From assembly GCA_002722795.1 (NCBI GenBank), contig PBMY01000014.1:124001-188000 (forward strand): a stretch of DNA of 64,000 bases, given 5' to 3'. The notes below the pieces were generated by a model. That model was not told where the DNA came from and did no database searches. It was given only the letters and a program-made list of their open reading frames with translations. Source of the DNA: Crocinitomicaceae bacterium (GTDB taxonomy: Bacteria; Bacteroidota; Bacteroidia; Flavobacteriales_D; Sanyastnellaceae). Below, piece by piece: positions 15,186 through 23,529 of the stretch (position 1 is its first letter; each line of letters opens with the position of its first letter). The position numbers and the translations under genes were made by a program.

Positions 15186-17984
15186 TTAGTGAGCTTCTAA
15201 CCAATCATTACCCGAACTCATATCGACATCAAGAGGCACGCTGATTTCGATGGCTTCTTCCATGCATTTTTTCACAATTGGCTTTAATACCTCGAGCTCG
15301 TCTTTGTGTACATCAAATACTAGTTCGTCGTGAACTTGCATTATCATTTGGGCTTTGAGGCCGCTTTCTTTTAAGGCCTTAGAAATCCTAACCATTGCCA
15401 CCTTAATTATATCTGCCGCTGATCCTTGAATTGGTGCGTTTACGGCATTACGCTCCGCAAAAGCCTTTACCATCCCATTGTTAGAATTTATGTCCGGAAG
15501 CTTCCTCCTACGACCAAGAATAGTTTCAGCATATTCTACCTCTCTCGCCTTTTCTACACACTCTCTAGTAAAGCTTTCAAGGGATTTAAACTGCTCGTTA
15601 TAGCTTGTAATAATTTCTTTTGCTTCACGTCTTTTGATCCCCAATTCTTCTGCTAAACCAAACGCCCCTTGACCGTACAATATCCCAAAATTTACAGCCT
15701 TTGCCTGTGATCTTTGAGTTCTATCCACTTCATCTATTTCAACGCCAAACACTTTTGCTGCCGTTGCAGTATGGATGTCTATACCTTCTTTAAACGCCTC
15801 AACTAATCCAGGATCTCCACTCATTGCTGCAGCAACTCTAAGCTCTACCTGACTGTAATCTGCTGCTAATAGAATATGATTTGCATCAGCTGGGATAAAC
15901 GCCTTTCTAATTTCTCTCCCCGCTTCAGTCCTTACTGGAATGTTTTGCAAGTTGGGGTCCTTAGAGCTAAGCCTGCCTGTAGAAGCAACAGTTTGCATAT
16001 AAGAAGTATGAACTCTTCCCGTCTTTTCATTTACTAGTTTAGGAAGTGGCTCTACATATGTACTAAGGAGCTTTTTCAATTTCCTATACTCTAGGACTTG
16101 ATTTACAATTGGATGCGTGTATTTAAGCTTTTTGAGGACATCTTCTCCAGTTTGGTATTGACCAGTTTTAGTTTTCTTTGCTTTTTCTGATAGTTGTAAA
16201 TTATCAAATAACACTTCACCAAGTTGTCGGGGTGAATCAACATTAAAATCAGTTCCTGCTGATTCAAGAATGGATTTTCGAAGAGTGTCTATTTGGCCTG
16301 AAAGCTGAACGCTGTAATCCTTAAGCATAGCTGTATCAAGATTTACTCCGGCAAGTTCTATATCAACAAGAATTCCGGCTAGAGGAAGTTCAACTTCTTC
16401 TAACAACTTTACCATGTTTTGGTCTTCTATATGCTTATGTAGAACTTTAGATAGCCTCATAACCATGTCTGCAGATTCACACGCGTAATCACAAACAATA
16501 TCAAGTTTGATATCTCTGAAAGATTTGATAGCGCGACCCTTGCCAATTATTTTTTCAAGCGAGCGAGGCTGCTCATTTACATATGTGACTACCATCTGAT
16601 CCAACCTGTGATTAGAATCTGGATCTATCAGATAATGTGCAATCATACAATCGTAAATATTCTTTGAAATATCTAGACCACTCATTGCGAAAACTTTTGC
16701 AGCAAATTTGTAGTTCGTAGCAACTATCGTTTTGCCATTATCACTGAGGACGTTGCTAAATTCATCAAGAACACCCTCTTCAAGGGGTACATAAGTTGCG
16801 CTACCTTCTTCAGTACAAATTGCAAAACCTAGTAGTTCATCAAGCATTGGGTTGAAGCCAGAAGTAATGGGGTGTAAGCCAAATCTATCTGACTGTTCAA
16901 TCTTCTGAAGTAATTCCGTTCTACTTGAAGGACTATCTGCAATTTTATAATTACCTAGTGGCTTATGTGCTACCTCCTCCTCTTTTTCTTTTTTCACCTC
17001 GTCATCGACCGCAAACATGTCGAGTTGTGGATCTAATGAATTTGGAATAGAGATTTGTGGTTTTGCATCCTTTGGTTTGCTAGGCGCCGATGGTGAAGCA
17101 TTGGGCATAATTCTATGCATCAAAGTTCTGAACTCAAGTTCTTCTAAAATTTCTTGAAGCTTAACCGTGTTTGGCTCTTCCAAAAGCATTTTGTCAAAGT
17201 CATTATCTGTATCAATATCAACTACAATAGTTGCCAACTGTTTAGATAAAAGTGCCTTATCGTGATTTGCCTCTACCTTTTCCTTTAACTTACCCTTGAG
17301 TTGGTCAGTATTTTCATAAAGCCCCTCAATACTTCCAAATTCTGTCAATAATTTTGACGCAGTCTTCGCACCCACTCCTGGTACTCCAGGGATATTGTCA
17401 GAAGCATCACCCATGAGACCTAGGTAGTCAATCACTTGCTCTGTGTTCTGTAGTCCAAACTTTTTACACACATCTTCTGGCCCCCATATTTCAGCTGGAT
17501 TCTTTCCCCTACCGGGCCTGTACATCCTAACTCTGTCTGAAACCAGTTGCCCAAAATCTTTATCCGGCGTCATCATGTACACATCGAAACCTTCGGCTTC
17601 GGCTCTTTTGGCTAGACAACCAATTAGATCGTCAGCCTCGAATCCAGGCTCAATTCTAATAGGAATGTTCATTGCTTCAAGAACCTTGTGAATTAAAGGA
17701 ATACTATGTTTTATGTCTTCGGGAGTTTCATCTCTGTTTGCCTTATATTCTTCAAACACCTCTGTCCTAAACGATCCGTTAGGAGGGTCAAACACTACAG
17801 CAATGTGTGTTGGTTTTTCATTTCGTATCACCTCAAGTAACGCGTTTGTAAACCCAAAAACTGCAGATGTGTTGATCCCTTTTGAATTGATTCTAGGGTT
17901 TTTAATAAAGGCATAATATGCTCGAAAAATCAGTGCATATGCATCTATTAAAAAGAGCTTTTTGTCTGATTCTTTACTGAGCAT
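15186..17984 (-). CDS. polA: DNA polymerase I with degenerate proofreading domain
   Basis: PolA fills gaps in repair and Okazaki fragment processing. The chosen ATG at 17984 gives 932 residues starting MLSKESDKKLFLIDAYALIFRA; a longer frame to 18026 would extend into the upstream gene. Domains: 5' nuclease (1-290) with DAYALIFRAYYAF, GFEADDLIG and MGDASDNIPGVPGVGAKTA; a 3'-5' exonuclease fold (about 345-530); and the polymerase domain with motif A ADYSQVELR, motif B RSQAKAVNFGILYG and motif C MQVHDELVFDV. The proofreading Asp/Glu pair (FDTET in E. coli) is replaced around 366-377 by DRFGLHPITSGF, and the second Asp is replaced in NYKFAAKVF, so proofreading is probably lost. It overlaps the DUF2480 gene by 11 bases. 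Confidence 0.95.
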   Translation of the reverse strand: MLSKESDKKLFLIDAYALIFRAYYAFIKNPRINSKGINTSAVFGFTNALLEVIRNEKPTHIAVVFDPPNGSFRTEVFEEYKANRDETPEDIKHSIPLIHKVLEAMNIPIRIEPGFEADDLIGCLAKRAEAEGFDVYMMTPDKDFGQLVSDRVRMYRPGRGKNPAEIWGPEDVCKKFGLQNTEQVIDYLGLMGDASDNIPGVPGVGAKTASKLLTEFGSIEGLYENTDQLKGKLKEKVEANHDKALLSKQLATIVVDIDTDNDFDKMLLEEPNTVKLQEILEELEFRTLMHRIMPNASPSAPSKPKDAKPQISIPNSLDPQLDMFAVDDEVKKEKEEEVAHKPLGNYKIADSPSSRTELLQKIEQSDRFGLHPITSGFNPMLDELLGFAICTEEGSATYVPLEEGVLDEFSNVLSDNGKTIVATNYKFAAKVFAMSGLDISKNIYDCMIAHYLIDPDSNHRLDQMVVTYVNEQPRSLEKIIGKGRAIKSFRDIKLDIVCDYACESADMVMRLSKVLHKHIEDQNMVKLLEEVELPLAGILVDIELAGVNLDTAMLKDYSVQLSGQIDTLRKSILESAGTDFNVDSPRQLGEVLFDNLQLSEKAKKTKTGQYQTGEDVLKKLKYTHPIVNQVLEYRKLKKLLSTYVEPLPKLVNEKTGRVHTSYMQTVASTGRLSSKDPNLQNIPVRTEAGREIRKAFIPADANHILLAADYSQVELRVAAAMSGDPGLVEAFKEGIDIHTATAAKVFGVEIDEVDRTQRSQAKAVNFGILYGQGAFGLAEELGIKRREAKEIITSYNEQFKSLESFTRECVEKAREVEYAETILGRRRKLPDINSNNGMVKAFAERNAVNAPIQGSAADIIKVAMVRISKALKESGLKAQMIMQVHDELVFDVHKDELEVLKPIVKKCMEEAIEISVPLDVDMSSGNDWLEAH

Positions 17985-18516
17985 TACTTTTTTTAAATAC
18001 AGGCACGGTACTACATGCTTCACCAAACATGATTGACTTAACGACAGGTTGTAGTTTGGTCTGAAACAAAAGCAATCCTTCAGGACCAGATGCAGAATCG
18101 CACCCTCTTACTATTACTCTTTTGTCTTTATAGTTGTCAAGATTGATATTGTCGATTCCACGTCTAAGCGCTTCACTTTTTGCACCTTGTATTCCTCCAA
18201 CGACTACAAATTCGGCACTCTCAAGTCTAGATGTAATTACCATCCAAGCCCAATCTGGTACAATTGCTTCGCCACCAACTTTAAGACCAATACCCTTGCC
18301 TTTATATGATTCAACATTAAGTTTGCTCACCTCGTTTCTAAAATCTTTTTCAATTAAAACTAGGCCTTCTTGGAGCCAAGAAGTGAAGTCAATCTCCATA
18401 CAATCAATTGATATCAATTCCGAAAGTTCGAGCTGAATAAGCCCACTTTCCGCCACTCTATTTCTAATTGGTTCTTCCACTTCAGCTAAGTTAAGCTGAA
18501 GCACGTGCACTTCCAC
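17974..18516 (-). CDS. DUF2480 family protein
   Basis: A conserved Bacteroidota family of unknown function. The 180-residue protein is soluble with no signal peptide. Recognisable family patterns are the central VVVGGIQGAKSEALRRGI, KRVIVRGCDSASGPEG, and the end VKSIMFGEACSTVPVFKK. The frame begins with GTG at 18516; further GTG codons at 18510 and 18504 are equally possible starts and no ATG is available. It overlaps dxs upstream by about 26 bases and polA downstream by 11, so the three genes are very likely translated from one mRNA. No function can be given. Confidence 0.8.
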   Translation of the reverse strand: MEVHVLQLNLAEVEEPIRNRVAESGLIQLELSELISIDCMEIDFTSWLQEGLVLIEKDFRNEVSKLNVESYKGKGIGLKVGGEAIVPDWAWMVITSRLESAEFVVVGGIQGAKSEALRRGIDNINLDNYKDKRVIVRGCDSASGPEGLLLFQTKLQPVVKSIMFGEACSTVPVFKKSNAQ

Positions 18517-20440
18517 TTGGTGCTTCTAAAGATGTAACAAGTTCTAATACAGCTTCTTCAATTGCCGCAACATCATATCCACATTCTTGGTAAAGTTCAG
18601 CCTGAGTTCCATGCTCAATCCATCTATCAGGGACACCAAGTCTTTTCACTATTGATAAATAACCTTGATCTGACATCCATTCAAGTACTGCAGATCCAAA
18701 CCCTCCTTGAACACACCCATCCTCAACCGTTACCACAATTTTATATTTTGAGAACACCTCGTGTAACAGCAAATCATCTAGTGGTTTCACAAATCTCATA
18801 TCATAATGACCAGCCTTTACACCCTTTTTTTCAAGTCTTTCAACAGCCTTTTCAGCCTCAGTCCCAATAGCTCCAATGCTAAGAACAGCAACATCCTCGC
18901 CATTTTTCAATCTTCTACCAGTTCCAACATCCATTTTCTCAAATGGAACTTGCCAATCTACAACTGACCCTGTACCTCTAGGATATCTAATAGTGAAGGG
19001 CCCCTTGTACTCCATCGACGCGGTGTACATCATGTGCCTTAATTCTGGCTCATTCATAGGCGCACCAACAACCATATTTGGAAGTGTCCTCATATAGGCC
19101 AAATCAAAAACTCCGTGATGTGTTGGGCCATCAGCTCCTACTAATCCTCCTCGATCTAAACAGAAAACGACATGCAAATTTTGCAACGTTACATCGTGTA
19201 TCACTTGGTCATAAGCTCTTTGCATAAAGCTTGAATAGATGTTACAAAACGGGATTAATCCTTCTGTTGCCATACCCGCACTGAATGTCACTGCGTGTTG
19301 TTCGGCAATACCTACGTCAAAAGTTCTCTCGGGCATAACCTCCATCATCATACCCAAGCTACTTCCTGTAAGCATGGCAGGAGTAACACCAACAATCCTA
19401 TTGTCAGCTTTAGCTAATTCGATAATACTTTTCCCAAATACATCTTGGAACTTAGGAGGCTTAGGGTCATTATCTGACGAAGCCATTTGAGCACCAGTTT
19501 CCTTATCAAAAAGACCAGGGGCGTGCCACTTAGTTGCGCTACCAACTTCTGCAGGTTCGTATCCTGCACCTTTACGAGTAACAACGTGTAGTAGTTTAGG
19601 CCCTTTTATATCCTTTAGGTCCCTCAATACCTTTTGAAGGTATTCCACGTCGTGTCCATCTACAGGCCCAAAATATCTGAAGTTCAGCGATTCAAACAAG
19701 TTACTTTGGTTGATAACAGCTGATTTAATTGCTTTTTCTACTTTTTGAACAATACTCTGGGCGTTGGGGCCAAATTTTGACATCTGTCCTAGTAAATCCC
19801 AAACCTGGTCCTTAACCTTATTATAAGTATGAGAAGTAGTAATGTCAGTTAGATATTCTTTCAATGCCCCAACGGGTGGGTCAATACTCATGCAATTGTC
19901 ATTGAGGATGACGAGCATATTGCTGTCTTCAATTCCTGCGTGGTTAAGCCCCTCGAAGGCCATTCCAGCTGTCATTGCTCCATCTCCAATAATTGCTACA
20001 TTGTGTTTTTCATCTTCTTTATTTAGCCTGCTGCCTACTGCCATTCCAAGCCCTGCTGACACACTTGTTGAACTGTGCCCAACTCCAAATGTGTCGTACT
20101 CGCTCTCAGCTCTTTTAGGAAATCCGCTAAGGCCTTTGTATTTTCTGTTTGTATGGAACTGCGCTCTTCTTCCAGTTAGTATTTTGTGTCCGTATGCTTG
20201 GTGCCCTACATCCCAAACAAGATTATCATAGGGTGTATTAAACACGTAATGCAGCGCTACAGTTAGTTCAACAACTCCAAGACTAGCTCCAAAGTGGCCT
20301 CCTTTTTCTGATACTACATCAATAATGTACTGCCTTAATTCATCACAAACCTGCTTTAATTCATACGGTTGAAATTTCTCGCGTAAATCTGCGGGAATCT
20401 CAATCTTCTCAAGAAAGGGGCCAGCTGAATAGGGGTTCAT
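18491..20440 (-). CDS. dxs: 1-deoxy-D-xylulose-5-phosphate synthase
   Basis: Dxs condenses pyruvate and glyceraldehyde-3-phosphate, using thiamine diphosphate, in the first step of the MEP isoprenoid pathway. The 649-residue length is normal. Visible are GGHFGASLGVVELTVALHYV, VWDVGHQAYGHKILTGR, the thiamine-diphosphate motif GDGAMTAGMAFEGLNHAG with the closing NDN, GVGHSSTSVSAGLGMA, and the transketolase C-terminal part with YSSFMQRAYDQVIHDV and DRGGLVGADGPTHHG. It starts one base after the purQ stop and overlaps DUF2480, so it belongs to a purQ-dxs-DUF2480-polA run. The same window encodes IspG of the same pathway, fused to LspA. Confidence 0.96.
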   Translation of the reverse strand: MNPYSAGPFLEKIEIPADLREKFQPYELKQVCDELRQYIIDVVSEKGGHFGASLGVVELTVALHYVFNTPYDNLVWDVGHQAYGHKILTGRRAQFHTNRKYKGLSGFPKRAESEYDTFGVGHSSTSVSAGLGMAVGSRLNKEDEKHNVAIIGDGAMTAGMAFEGLNHAGIEDSNMLVILNDNCMSIDPPVGALKEYLTDITTSHTYNKVKDQVWDLLGQMSKFGPNAQSIVQKVEKAIKSAVINQSNLFESLNFRYFGPVDGHDVEYLQKVLRDLKDIKGPKLLHVVTRKGAGYEPAEVGSATKWHAPGLFDKETGAQMASSDNDPKPPKFQDVFGKSIIELAKADNRIVGVTPAMLTGSSLGMMMEVMPERTFDVGIAEQHAVTFSAGMATEGLIPFCNIYSSFMQRAYDQVIHDVTLQNLHVVFCLDRGGLVGADGPTHHGVFDLAYMRTLPNMVVGAPMNEPELRHMMYTASMEYKGPFTIRYPRGTGSVVDWQVPFEKMDVGTGRRLKNGEDVAVLSIGAIGTEAEKAVERLEKKGVKAGHYDMRFVKPLDDLLLHEVFSKYKIVVTVEDGCVQGGFGSAVLEWMSDQGYLSIVKRLGVPDRWIEHGTQAELYQECGYDVAAIEEAVLELVTSLEAPSGSARASA

Positions 20441-20441
20441 T

Positions 20442-21137
20442 TTATGCTAATTCTACAACTTCTAAAAGACCACGTAAGATGTTAATACCATCAGTGTTAC
20501 CTAAATCATCGGAGCAAGCTCTTTCAGGGTGAGGCATCATTCCGAATACATTCTTATTATCGTTGCAAACACCTGCAATATTGTTTTTAGATCCGTTAGG
20601 GTTAGCTGCAGAGTTTACGGTCCCTTGTTCGTCACTATATCTAAAAATTACTTGGCCATTTGCTTCAAGTGCTTCTAGTTCAGCATCAGGCAGAAAGTAG
20701 TTTCCCTCTCCGTGAGCGATTGGAATTTTAAGAGGAGCTTTAGGATCTAAATTAGCTGTAATTGACGCAGTTCTAGAAACGGGAACCACGTGTACATTTT
20801 TGCAAATAAATTTTTTAGACTCATTGTGCATAAGAGTTCCAGGAAGTAAGCCAGCTTCACAAAGAATTTGGAATCCATTGCAAATACCTAAAACTTTACC
20901 GCCATTTCCGGCAAACTTGACAACTTCTTCCATAATGTTTGAGAAACGAGCGATGGCTCCACTTCTCAAGTAATCTCCATAGCTAAAGCCACCAGGCAAA
21001 ATCACAGCGTCAACTCCTTGAAGGTCTGAGTCTTTATGCCAAAGTTCAACAACAACGTATCCGAGTTCATTTTTGAGCGCATGGACCATGTCCATATTGC
21101 AATTTGATCCAGGGAAGGTTACTACTCCAATTTTCAT
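20442..21137 (-). CDS. purQ: Phosphoribosylformylglycinamidine synthase, glutaminase subunit
   Basis: PurQ releases ammonia from glutamine for PurL in purine synthesis. The 231-residue class I glutamine amidotransferase has the nucleophile in KVLGICNGFQILCEAGLLPG, the oxyanion region LPGGFSYGDYLRSGAIA, and the catalytic His-Glu in MMPHPERAC. This is the free-standing subunit type, which works with a small PurL and PurS; many Bacteroidota instead have one large fused PurL. Upstream, on the minus strand, GAACTTTG (7 of 8 matches to TAnnTTTG) ends 5 bases before the ATG. The divergent neighbour is a small membrane protein gene, and purD lies just beyond it. Confidence 0.95.
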   Translation of the reverse strand: MKIGVVTFPGSNCNMDMVHALKNELGYVVVELWHKDSDLQGVDAVILPGGFSYGDYLRSGAIARFSNIMEEVVKFAGNGGKVLGICNGFQILCEAGLLPGTLMHNESKKFICKNVHVVPVSRTASITANLDPKAPLKIPIAHGEGNYFLPDAELEALEANGQVIFRYSDEQGTVNSAANPNGSKNNIAGVCNDNKNVFGMMPHPERACSDDLGNTDGINILRGLLEVVELA

Positions 21138-21207
21138 GGGTACAAAGTTCGATATATTTAAGTAATTCCTATTAAATTTACCCTCAAATATTGAACACCT
21201 TTCTCAC

Positions 21208-21396
21208 ATGAACACACAAGACATCATCACACCACTTGGTAAGTTTATAGAATGGTCATTTGAAACAATTTTAGTCCCTATGGCAGACCCACTAAATCTA
21301 GGTGTTGTTTTATTATGTGTTGTTGGAGGAGTATATTGGCTATACCTTCAAAAGAAGTACACAAAGCAGGCTGAGGAGGACGGTACTATCGTCTAA
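21208..21396 (+). CDS. Small conserved-type membrane protein, function unknown
   Basis: A 62-residue protein with one clear membrane helix (about residues 30-48, LNLGVVLLCVVGGVYWLYLQ) followed by a basic and then acidic tail. The N-terminal 20 residues are amphipathic. It stands alone on the plus strand between divergent purQ and convergent purD. Small single-helix proteins beside purD recur in Flavobacteriales genomes as I know them, which supports a real gene, but no function is established. The stop is 20 bases from the end of purD, with an eight-T run between. Confidence 0.65.
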   Translation: MNTQDIITPLGKFIEWSFETILVPMADPLNLGVVLLCVVGGVYWLYLQKKYTKQAEEDGTIV

Positions 21397-21416
21397 ATTT
21401 CGTTTTTTTTAAGTCT

Positions 21417-22712
21417 TTACTCTTCTTTTGCGATAACATCTTGTCCAATATCCTTTCTGTATTGTTTTTTTCCGAAGTCTATTGAATCTGCAATTTTGTA
21501 ACTCCTTTCTAGGGCTTTTTCTAGGTTTGCACCTAATCCAGTACATGCAATTACCCTTCCACCATTTGTTTGGACTTTACCTCTAGAGGTTTTAGTTCCA
21601 GCATGGAACACTATTCCTTCTTTAGCATCAGGAGTTTTATCCAAACCTGTTATAGTGATGCCTTTGTCATAAGCACCAGGGTATCCACCTGAAGTTAGAA
21701 TTACAGTTGTAGCTGCTCTTTCGTCAATCTGAAGGTCGTACTCGCTCAGCATTCCAGAGCCTAGTGCGTCAAACATATGAAGTAGGTCGCTCTTAACTCT
21801 TGGGAGAATAACCTCAGTTTCAGGATCACCAAGTCTAGTATTGTACTCTATAACATAGGGGTCACTACCAACTTTCATAAGACCTATGAAGATGAATCCG
21901 TTGAATGGAATTTCATCTTCCTTAAGGCCTTTGATTGTAGGAATTATGATTTGGTTTAGTGTCTTAGTGTGGAACTCAGCATCGACAAATGGTACTGGGC
22001 TGACAGCGCCCATGCCACCCGTGTTTGGGCCTGTATCTCCATCTCCGGCTCTCTTGTAATCCTTTGCAGATGGAAGAATGCGATAAGCGTCTCCGTCGGT
22101 AACAACAAAATAGCTCACCTCTATTCCCTCCATAAACTGTTCAATTACAACTTGTGATCCTGCATCGCCAAATTGATTACCGACTAAAATATCGTCTAGA
22201 GTTGCTTTAGCTTCAGCGCGATCAGAAGTAATAATTACACCCTTGCCTGCTGCCAAGCCATCTGCCTTAATAACATATGGAGGAGTTATTTCATCAATAA
22301 AAACCTTAGCTGCATCGATGTCATTGTTTGTAAAGGTTGCGTAATCCGCTGTTGGGATATCATGTCTTACCATAAATGCCTTTGCAAAATCTTTTGATCC
22401 CTCTAACATTGCGCCAGCTTTTCTAGGACCAATTGTAACAAGTCCTTCGAATTTATCAGAATCTTGGAAGAAATCTATAATGCCTTCAACAAGTGGAGCC
22501 TCGGGCCCTACAATTAGCATATTAATGTCATGCTTTCGTACGAACCTTCCAATTGAAGGAAAATCCATAATATCTATGTCGACATTTGTCGCTATAGAAT
22601 CTGTTCCTGCATTTCCAGGAGCTACGTAAAGATTTGACAATAAGGAGCTTTGGGTTAGTTTCCAAGCTATCGCGTGTTCGCAACCTCCAGAGCCGAGTAG
22701 TAGGACATTCAT
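21417..22712 (-). CDS. purD: Phosphoribosylamine-glycine ligase
   Basis: PurD (GARS) joins phosphoribosylamine and glycine with ATP in the second step of purine synthesis. The start chosen is ATG at 22712 (431 residues, MNVLLLGSGGCEHAIAWKL); a TTG three codons upstream is less likely. ATP-grasp features are PPYVIKADGLAAGKGVII, the MGAVSPVPF segment and EYNTRLGDPETEVILPR. A perfect TAGATTTG box lies 6 bases upstream on the minus strand, and a 17-base palindrome lies in the promoter spacer. purQ is nearby but separated by the small membrane gene. Confidence 0.96.
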   Translation of the reverse strand: MNVLLLGSGGCEHAIAWKLTQSSLLSNLYVAPGNAGTDSIATNVDIDIMDFPSIGRFVRKHDINMLIVGPEAPLVEGIIDFFQDSDKFEGLVTIGPRKAGAMLEGSKDFAKAFMVRHDIPTADYATFTNNDIDAAKVFIDEITPPYVIKADGLAAGKGVIITSDRAEAKATLDDILVGNQFGDAGSQVVIEQFMEGIEVSYFVVTDGDAYRILPSAKDYKRAGDGDTGPNTGGMGAVSPVPFVDAEFHTKTLNQIIIPTIKGLKEDEIPFNGFIFIGLMKVGSDPYVIEYNTRLGDPETEVILPRVKSDLLHMFDALGSGMLSEYDLQIDERAATTVILTSGGYPGAYDKGITITGLDKTPDAKEGIVFHAGTKTSRGKVQTNGGRVIACTGLGANLEKALERSYKIADSIDFGKKQYRKDIGQDVIAKEE

Positions 22713-22718
22713 AGTTGA

Positions 22719-22726
22719 CAAATCTA
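22719..22726 (-). promoter_or_regulatory. Candidate -7 promoter box (TAGATTTG) for purD
   Basis: On the minus strand the box reads TAGATTTG, a perfect match to the Bacteroidota consensus TAnnTTTG. It ends 6 bases before the purD ATG. A TTG lies 20 bases upstream of the box, a fitting position for the -33 element. Confidence 0.55.
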
Positions 22727-22727
22727 C

Positions 22728-22744
22728 AGGCTTACGATAAGCCT
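22728..22744. promoter_or_regulatory. 17-base palindrome in the purD promoter spacer (candidate operator or hairpin)
   Basis: AGGCTTA-CGA-TAAGCCT is a perfect inverted repeat with 7-base arms and a 3-base centre. It lies between the TTG-like -33 position and the TAGATTTG box of purD, where a repressor would block transcription. It also lies 29 bases beyond the glycosyltransferase stop, so it could instead act as a hairpin at the end of that transcript, although no T-run follows. Confidence 0.4.
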
Positions 22745-22773
22745 ACCAATCTAGGTTTTCCACACATTACCAA

Positions 22774-23529
22774 CTACTTCTCACGATTTTTCCTCATTTC
22801 ACGTAGGTAATAGTATCTCATTTTGACGGCGTTTGCTTGATACTTGGAAATTATGAAGCCCACATAACCGTCAAATATGCCAAGCTGGAAAATGAAGTGC
22901 TTTAAAAATCGCACTGCTGGTTTGAATAAAGTGTGGTAAATAGTGATGGTGCCTGTTTTTGAATCGTAATCGTTTGCTTGCCATCTAGCATACCTTATGA
23001 GCTTTTGTTGGAATTCCTCTCTGCTGACAAAGGTGTTGTGCATCAGTTTTTGCTTGAGAGCTCCAATTTTTCCTTTAGATATAATCTCAGCATGGACTTG
23101 CAATGGCTCGTAACTACACTCATCTCTTTTAAAAAGTCTGACTACTCTGTCTCTTCTCCATCCACTAAAACGAATTCGCTTACCCATGAAGTGATTGATT
23201 CGTCCTATCCAAAAACCGCTTTCGCTTGGGGTTGAATTCAATTTTTCTATGACTTCTTCTTTGAGTTCAGTTGGAACTCTTTCGTCTGCGTCTAGTAGTA
23301 ATATCCATTTGTATTTTGCTTGAGGAATGGCCCAATTTTTTTGGGATGCGGAGTTCTCATATTCTCTTTGGATAATTTTAGTTGCAAGAGGAGTTGCTAG
23401 TTCAACTGTTTTATCTGTGCTGAAAGAATCTACTACGATTATTTCATCTGCAAAATCCACTGCTTTAATTGCATCAACGATGTTGTGCTCTTCGTTGAAT
23501 GTTGGGATAATGGCAGTGAGCTTTTCCAT
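22774..23529 (-). CDS. Family 2 glycosyltransferase (WaaE/KdtX-like)
   Basis: This is a cytoplasmic or membrane-associated transferase that probably adds a sugar to lipopolysaccharide core or a related glycan. The ATG at 23529 gives 251 residues; a TTG just upstream adds only one residue. GT2 features are LTAIIPTFNEEHNIVDAI, the Asp-containing VVDSFSTDKTVELA, WILLLDADERVP with the metal-binding DAD, and GWRRDRVVRLFKRD. The pattern is that of the WaaE/KdtX group. The ATG shares one base with the stop of the ligase-like gene upstream (TGATG), indicating coupled translation and a shared role in surface polysaccharide. Donor and acceptor unknown. Confidence 0.85.
   Translation of the reverse strand: MEKLTAIIPTFNEEHNIVDAIKAVDFADEIIVVDSFSTDKTVELATPLATKIIQREYENSASQKNWAIPQAKYKWILLLDADERVPTELKEEVIEKLNSTPSESGFWIGRINHFMGKRIRFSGWRRDRVVRLFKRDECSYEPLQVHAEIISKGKIGALKQKLMHNTFVSREEFQQKLIRYARWQANDYDSKTGTITIYHTLFKPAVRFLKHFIFQLGIFDGYVGFIISKYQANAVKMRYYYLREMRKNREK

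Noticed and set aside
21379-21410. Hairpin GACG/CGTC followed by eight T after the 62-residue gene
   Set aside because: Stem is only four pairs and lies inside the coding end; the T-run is nine bases away, so it is not a credible intrinsic terminator.
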